This document shows positions 60,407 through 64,000 of a stretch of DNA of 64,000 bases, piece by piece. The first letter of the stretch is position 1; every line of letters starts with the position of its first letter. The stretch covers positions 53,742 to 117,741 of the forward strand of contig NZ_AOIB01000043.1 in NCBI RefSeq assembly GCF_000337675.1, read 5' to 3'. The notes under the pieces are model-generated. The model was not told the origin of the DNA and searched no databases. It worked only from the letters and a program-made list of their open reading frames with translations. The stretch comes from Natronococcus amylolyticus DSM 10524 (GTDB lineage: Archaea; Halobacteriota; Halobacteria; Halobacteriales; Natrialbaceae). The translations under genes were made by a program, and so were the position numbers.

Positions 60407-61837
60407 TCAGAAGATCAGTAGCAGGCCGATCACGACGACCGAGACGTACGCCGTGACGACGGCGGCGTAGGTCGCGAACTCCCGCCAGTCGAAGCCGTAG
60501 ATCGAGAGCACGCTGGCGAAGAGGAACGCGAGCCAGAGGTTCGAGACGCCGGCGCCGTACATCGTCGCGACCAGCGCGGGCACGCCGTCGATTCCCGCTG
60601 CCGCCACCGCGGGCCCCTGGAGCAACCAGAGCGAACCGGGGTCGGGCACCAGCAGGCCGAGCGCGAACGCGGCGACGTAGGAACCGACGTACGGCAGTCC
60701 GGTCGCCGCCAGCGCGTCGCCAAGCGGCGCGTACAGCGCCGCCTCCGTCAACAGCGCGAACGTCGCCGCGTACAGCAGGAACGGGATCGCCATGTGGTTG
60801 GCCCACCGCGTCGCGTCCTCGGTCTTTTCGCGAAACGCCATCGGCGGCCCCTGCACCGCGAGCCCGACCACGACCAGGCCGAACGCCAGCCAGGGCAGGG
60901 TCAACGCGCCGCCGGTGCCGAAGTGCCACCCCAGCGAGGCGATCCCGATCGCGACGACGATCCACGTGAGCGACTCGGCGTTCTCGAGGCGGTCCCCGGG
61001 CTCCCAGTCGACGGGATCGCGAACGGGCGCGTAGTGGTCGAAGGTCTCGCTGATCGAGCCCTCGAGGATTCGGTCCCGGTCCTCGAGCGGTTCGATCTCG
61101 CCGTCGTCGTCGGGCGCCAGCCACACCAGCAAGAGCGGCAGCGTCAGGACGAACAGTATCGTTGGAGCGAGGTTCGCCGGGTGGAGGAGGAACTCGCTCA
61201 TTCCGATCGTCCCGACGTCGTCGACCATGAAGTTCGCCAGCCCGGTGTCGTCGGCCGCGATCAGGGCGCCGGGACTCGAGGGGCCCTGGTTGGCGACGAC
61301 CAGCGCCAGCAGCCCGCCGGTCAGCACTGACGGGTAGTGAACCGCAGTGCCGCTCTCGCGGGCGCGCCGACAGAGCCGCTGGCCCAGCAGGATGCCGCCG
61401 ATCAGGCCCAGCGCCCAGTTGAGCCAGCCGAGCGCGAGCGAGACGGTTGCCGTCGCGTAGATCACGCCGGCCTGACTCGTCGGCAGCGAGGCCGCGAGAC
61501 GGTCGAAGGCGGCGCCGACCCGCGGCGACTCGACGGCGGAGGCGCTGAGAATCCAGTAGAGGAGCAACAGCATGTGCAACGCGAACAGGTCGTAGACGTA
61601 GAACCCGCCGCCGAGCAGCTCGAGCTGGGTCGTCGGCTCGAGTTCGGGGACGGTGGCGACCATCGCGAGGACGGCCAGCAACAGCGCACCGACCAGCGAC
61701 TCGGGGAAGTACTTCCCGAACGTCGGAACGAACGCGGTCCGGAGGTCGGTCTCGCCTTCGCGGTCGGTGTTCACCTCGGTAGTGTCGACGCCGTCGGCGG
61801 GCAGTTCGTTCTCCGTCGAGGTTGGCTCTCCCGTCAT
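60407..61837 (-). CDS. Short-chain fatty acid permease (AtoE-like), copy 2
   Basis: The roughly 476-residue, 12-span permease shows the AtoE/short-chain fatty acid transporter pattern: FGKYFPESLVGALLLAVLAM, SLALGWLNWALGLIGGILLGQ, VANQGPSSPGAL and LLVPDPGSLWLLQGP. The first 35 residues are acidic and disordered. A GTG at 61846 would overlap the stop of the upstream gene (GTGA); ATG at 61837 was chosen. Second of a tandem pair. Confidence 0.82.
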   Translation of the reverse strand: MTGEPTSTENELPADGVDTTEVNTDREGETDLRTAFVPTFGKYFPESLVGALLLAVLAMVATVPELEPTTQLELLGGGFYVYDLFALHMLLLLYWILSASAVESPRVGAAFDRLAASLPTSQAGVIYATATVSLALGWLNWALGLIGGILLGQRLCRRARESGTAVHYPSVLTGGLLALVVANQGPSSPGALIAADDTGLANFMVDDVGTIGMSEFLLHPANLAPTILFVLTLPLLLVWLAPDDDGEIEPLEDRDRILEGSISETFDHYAPVRDPVDWEPGDRLENAESLTWIVVAIGIASLGWHFGTGGALTLPWLAFGLVVVGLAVQGPPMAFREKTEDATRWANHMAIPFLLYAATFALLTEAALYAPLGDALAATGLPYVGSYVAAFALGLLVPDPGSLWLLQGPAVAAAGIDGVPALVATMYGAGVSNLWLAFLFASVLSIYGFDWREFATYAAVVTAYVSVVVIGLLLIF

Positions 61838-61842
61838 CGGGA

Positions 61843-63258
61843 TCACCCGAGCACCCCGATCATGAGCGCGCCGGTCCCCATTACGATCCCCGAGAAGACG
61901 AACAGCACGGCGACGTAGCCCATCATATCACGGATCGTGAGTCCGGCGATCCCGAGCACCGGGATCGCCCAGAACGGCTGGATCATGTTCGTCCACTGGT
62001 CGCCCATCGCGAACGCGATCATCATGTGGTTCATCTCGGTGCCCTCGATCGACTGGGTCGCGGAGGCGTAGATCTCGCCCATCACGACCCACTGGCCGCC
62101 CCCGGAGGGGACGAAGAAGTTGACGATCCCGCCGGAGACGAACACGAGCGCGTACCACGTCGTGTCGGTGGCGTACTGGGCGGCCGTGTTCGCGATCAGT
62201 TCGACCAGCCCCGAGAACACCATGATCCCCATGATGCCGCCGTAGAACTGGAACTGGATGATGATCTGGCTGGCACCGCGGATCGCCTCGTGGAAGACGT
62301 CGATGTAGCTTCGCAGCGACATGTGTGCAAGAAAACCCAGCCCGAACATCGCCGTGATGAGGACGTTGATGTCGAGGACGTCCATGAACGGCTGGGTCGA
62401 GAACAGATAGAGGAGGTAGGCCCAGATAGCGGCGCCGACGCCGACACAGACCAGCGTGCTGTCGAGCACGGCCGCCTTGAGCCGCGAGTCCCGTAGTCGA
62501 TGGGGCCGCTCGCCGACGTCGCCGCTCCGTGCGCCCTCGCCGCGGGCGGCCCGCAGCTTCTCCTCGGGGACGGTCGTGACGTTCTCCCGGTCGGGCGCCA
62601 TCAGCGGCATGAGGACGACGACGACCGCGACGATGGCGGCGATCATCACGAGATTGATCGGGTGGAAGATCGTCTCAGAGACCGGGATGACGCCCATCGT
62701 TTCCTCGGCGAAGTGGCCGTCGGTCGCGACGAGTAACAGCGCCGCGCCGGACAGCCCCTGGTGCCAGGGCAACAGTCCCGCGTAAGCCGTCGCGACCAGC
62801 AGCGGGTAGTGGACGTCGGTTCCCTGTTCGGCCATCGCGATTCCGACCTCACGGGCCAGAATCGCCCCGGCGATCAGGACGACGCCCCAGTGGAACAGCC
62901 CCAGGAGCTGGCCGCAGAGCGCGACCACGAAGATCGCCTGGGTCTGGCTGTTCGGGATCGAGGCGATCCGCCGGAGCCCGCGCTTAATCGGCGGCGAGTC
63001 GGCGAGCGCCCACCCCGTCAGCAGGGCGAGGGAGGCCTGCGTCGAGAACGTGATGACCTCCCAGAACCCCTCCCCCCAATGGGTCGCGACGCTCGCCGGC
63101 CCCTCGTCGGTGACGACCACCGCGATCACCATCGTCAGCAGCGTCAACAGCAGCGCGAAGATGAACGCGTCGGGCAGGAACCGCTTGATCAGCCTGCTCG
63201 AGACCTCTCCTAGCTGCGTGAAAAACCGTCCGACGACCCCGAATCCTACCGTACTCAT
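61843..63258 (-). CDS. Short-chain fatty acid permease (AtoE-like), copy 1
   Basis: The 471-residue, about 12-span permease shares the family layout with its downstream neighbour but has closer hallmarks: RFLPDAFIFALLLTLLTM, GLFHWGVVLIAGAILAREVG, LPWHQGLSGAALLL, and the FFVPSGGGQWVVMGEIY motif characteristic of AtoE. It probably imports acetoacetate or short-chain acids. Start at 63258, where homology begins. Confidence 0.88.
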   Translation of the reverse strand: MSTVGFGVVGRFFTQLGEVSSRLIKRFLPDAFIFALLLTLLTMVIAVVVTDEGPASVATHWGEGFWEVITFSTQASLALLTGWALADSPPIKRGLRRIASIPNSQTQAIFVVALCGQLLGLFHWGVVLIAGAILAREVGIAMAEQGTDVHYPLLVATAYAGLLPWHQGLSGAALLLVATDGHFAEETMGVIPVSETIFHPINLVMIAAIVAVVVVLMPLMAPDRENVTTVPEEKLRAARGEGARSGDVGERPHRLRDSRLKAAVLDSTLVCVGVGAAIWAYLLYLFSTQPFMDVLDINVLITAMFGLGFLAHMSLRSYIDVFHEAIRGASQIIIQFQFYGGIMGIMVFSGLVELIANTAAQYATDTTWYALVFVSGGIVNFFVPSGGGQWVVMGEIYASATQSIEGTEMNHMMIAFAMGDQWTNMIQPFWAIPVLGIAGLTIRDMMGYVAVLFVFSGIVMGTGALMIGVLG

Positions 63259-63430
63259 CGTTCGGTCCGGACGGCCGCCTTCCGAGTCCACCACTCGGAA
63301 CCGGCTCGACGATAGCGATCGTGATTCGGCACTGTCATCTGTTTGCTACCGTCTCACGAAGCCCGAAAAAGGTGCAGCCTGATTCGGAGTGTTGCCGGCT
63401 CTCCGATCCGAAATTGGCGGGACGTACGAC

Positions 63431-64000
63431 CTACTCGAACCCGCCCCGGTGGGTGGTCTCCTCGAGCGGTTTGCGACCGCTCGGCCGCTCCTGGTCGCGG
63501 TAGTCGTCGTCGAGCGTCTCCGGCGGGGCGCGCTCGCCGAGCGCGAACATCGCCTCGACCTCGTACTCCTCGGGGACGTCGAGTTCCTCGGCCGCGCGCT
63601 CGTAGTCGAAGCCGGCCATCCCGCGGACCGCGAGTTCGCGGCGGGCGGCCTCGAGCGCGAGGTTCTGCCAGGCCGCGCCCGTGTCGAAGGAGTGGACCGA
63701 GACGGGTTTGTCGTTGTGGTCGAACGTCGTCTTCGAGACGACGACACAGAGCACGGCGGCGTCGGTCGCCCACGCACGGTTCCCCTCGACCAGCAGGTCG
63801 AGGAACGTCTCCCACTCCTCGTCCTCCCGGGTCGCGTACACGAACCGCCAGTGCTGGTTGTTGAACGACGACGGCGCCCAGCGGGCGGCCTCGAACACCG
63901 GCAGGTACTCGGCCTCCTCGAGCGGTTCGCCCGTCATCGCGCGGGGCGACCAGCGGTTGACGAACAGCGGGTCGATCTCGTGGTCGGGCTCGCGGTGGTC
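63431..64000 (-). CDS. Nitroreductase family FMN oxidoreductase (5' end beyond window)
   Basis: The gene runs off the right edge: the frame stays open to base 64000 with FVNRWSPRAM upstream of the first internal ATG (63937), which is the typical nitroreductase N-terminus. At least 189 residues are present. FMN-binding hallmarks are RWSPR, AARWAPSSFNNQHWRF and the C-terminal LDDDYRDQERPSGRKPLEE. Substrate unknown; these enzymes use NAD(P)H to reduce nitro, quinone or flavin substrates. Transcribed leftward toward the permease pair. Confidence 0.85.
   Translation of the reverse strand, partial: DHREPDHEIDPLFVNRWSPRAMTGEPLEEAEYLPVFEAARWAPSSFNNQHWRFVYATREDEEWETFLDLLVEGNRAWATDAAVLCVVVSKTTFDHNDKPVSVHSFDTGAAWQNLALEAARRELAVRGMAGFDYERAAEELDVPEEYEVEAMFALGERAPPETLDDDYRDQERPSGRKPLEETTHRGGFE

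Overview
The window is chromosomal DNA from a halophilic archaeon (class Halobacteria). The evidence is high GC with GAC/GAG-rich codons, strongly acidic proteins, Tat-type twin-arginine lipoproteins, archaeal S-layer N-glycosylation genes (AglB, AglG, AglJ and AglF types), an Orc1/Cdc6 initiator, CTP-dependent riboflavin kinase, TYW1, CarS and TrmB. Family content fits a Natrialbaceae-like haloarchaeon, but that placement is only an inference. No rRNA, tRNA, CRISPR array or intact transposon was recognised.

Layout. 1-3.2 kb: small accessory genes (HalOD1 protein, VOC protein, degenerate metallo-beta-lactamase-fold protein, CopG regulator, DUF5789-like protein). 3.2-18.4 kb: an N-glycosylation island. 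It runs from aglJ through an orc1/cdc6 gene with a replication origin (six ORB repeats around an AT-rich segment, about 5.64-6.44 kb), a nucleotidyltransferase (aglF-like), three paralogous ParB/sulfiredoxin-fold-like proteins, two GT2 glycosyltransferases, an MFS carrier, an HNH protein, a lipoprotein and aglG, to aglB. 18.5-27.1 kb: glycerol catabolism, with glpABC leftward followed by an Orc1-like protein with broken Walker motifs, and glpK plus a membrane partner rightward from a shared divergent promoter region. 27.2-32.3 kb: housekeeping genes (phosphoglycolate phosphatase, TYW1, rbkR-ribB) with small membrane proteins. 32.4-36.4 kb: a probable copper module (tandem winged-helix regulator, His/Asp-rich beta-propeller lipoprotein, CopC-CopD fusion). 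36.5-40.9 kb: ilvE, hexapeptide acyltransferase, lipoprotein, DUF502, proline dehydrogenase, an IS200/IS605-like footprint and carS.

41.2-48.6 kb: an amine/amino-acid module with two class III aminotransferases, RidA, an M20 amidohydrolase and a BCCT carrier preceded by a short leader ORF. 48.7-51.0 kb: a multi-PAS histidine kinase. 51.1-58.4 kb: a sugar ABC operon (binding protein, two permeases, ATPase, a 67-residue membrane protein, a sugar phosphate isomerase/epimerase) next to a TrmB-type regulator. 58.6-64.0 kb: a zinc-ribbon membrane protein, a PfkB sugar kinase, two tandem short-chain fatty acid permeases and a nitroreductase cut by the window edge.

Functional picture: glycerol enters through GlpK and GlpABC, sugars through the TrmB-linked ABC system and PfkB kinase, amines through BCCT and the transaminases, and short-chain acids through the two permeases. 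The agl island assembles and transfers the S-layer glycan. The least explained elements are the three ParB/Srx-like paralogs in the glycosylation island, the ATPase-dead-looking Orc paralog in the glp operon, and an ORB repeat touching the start codon of orc1.
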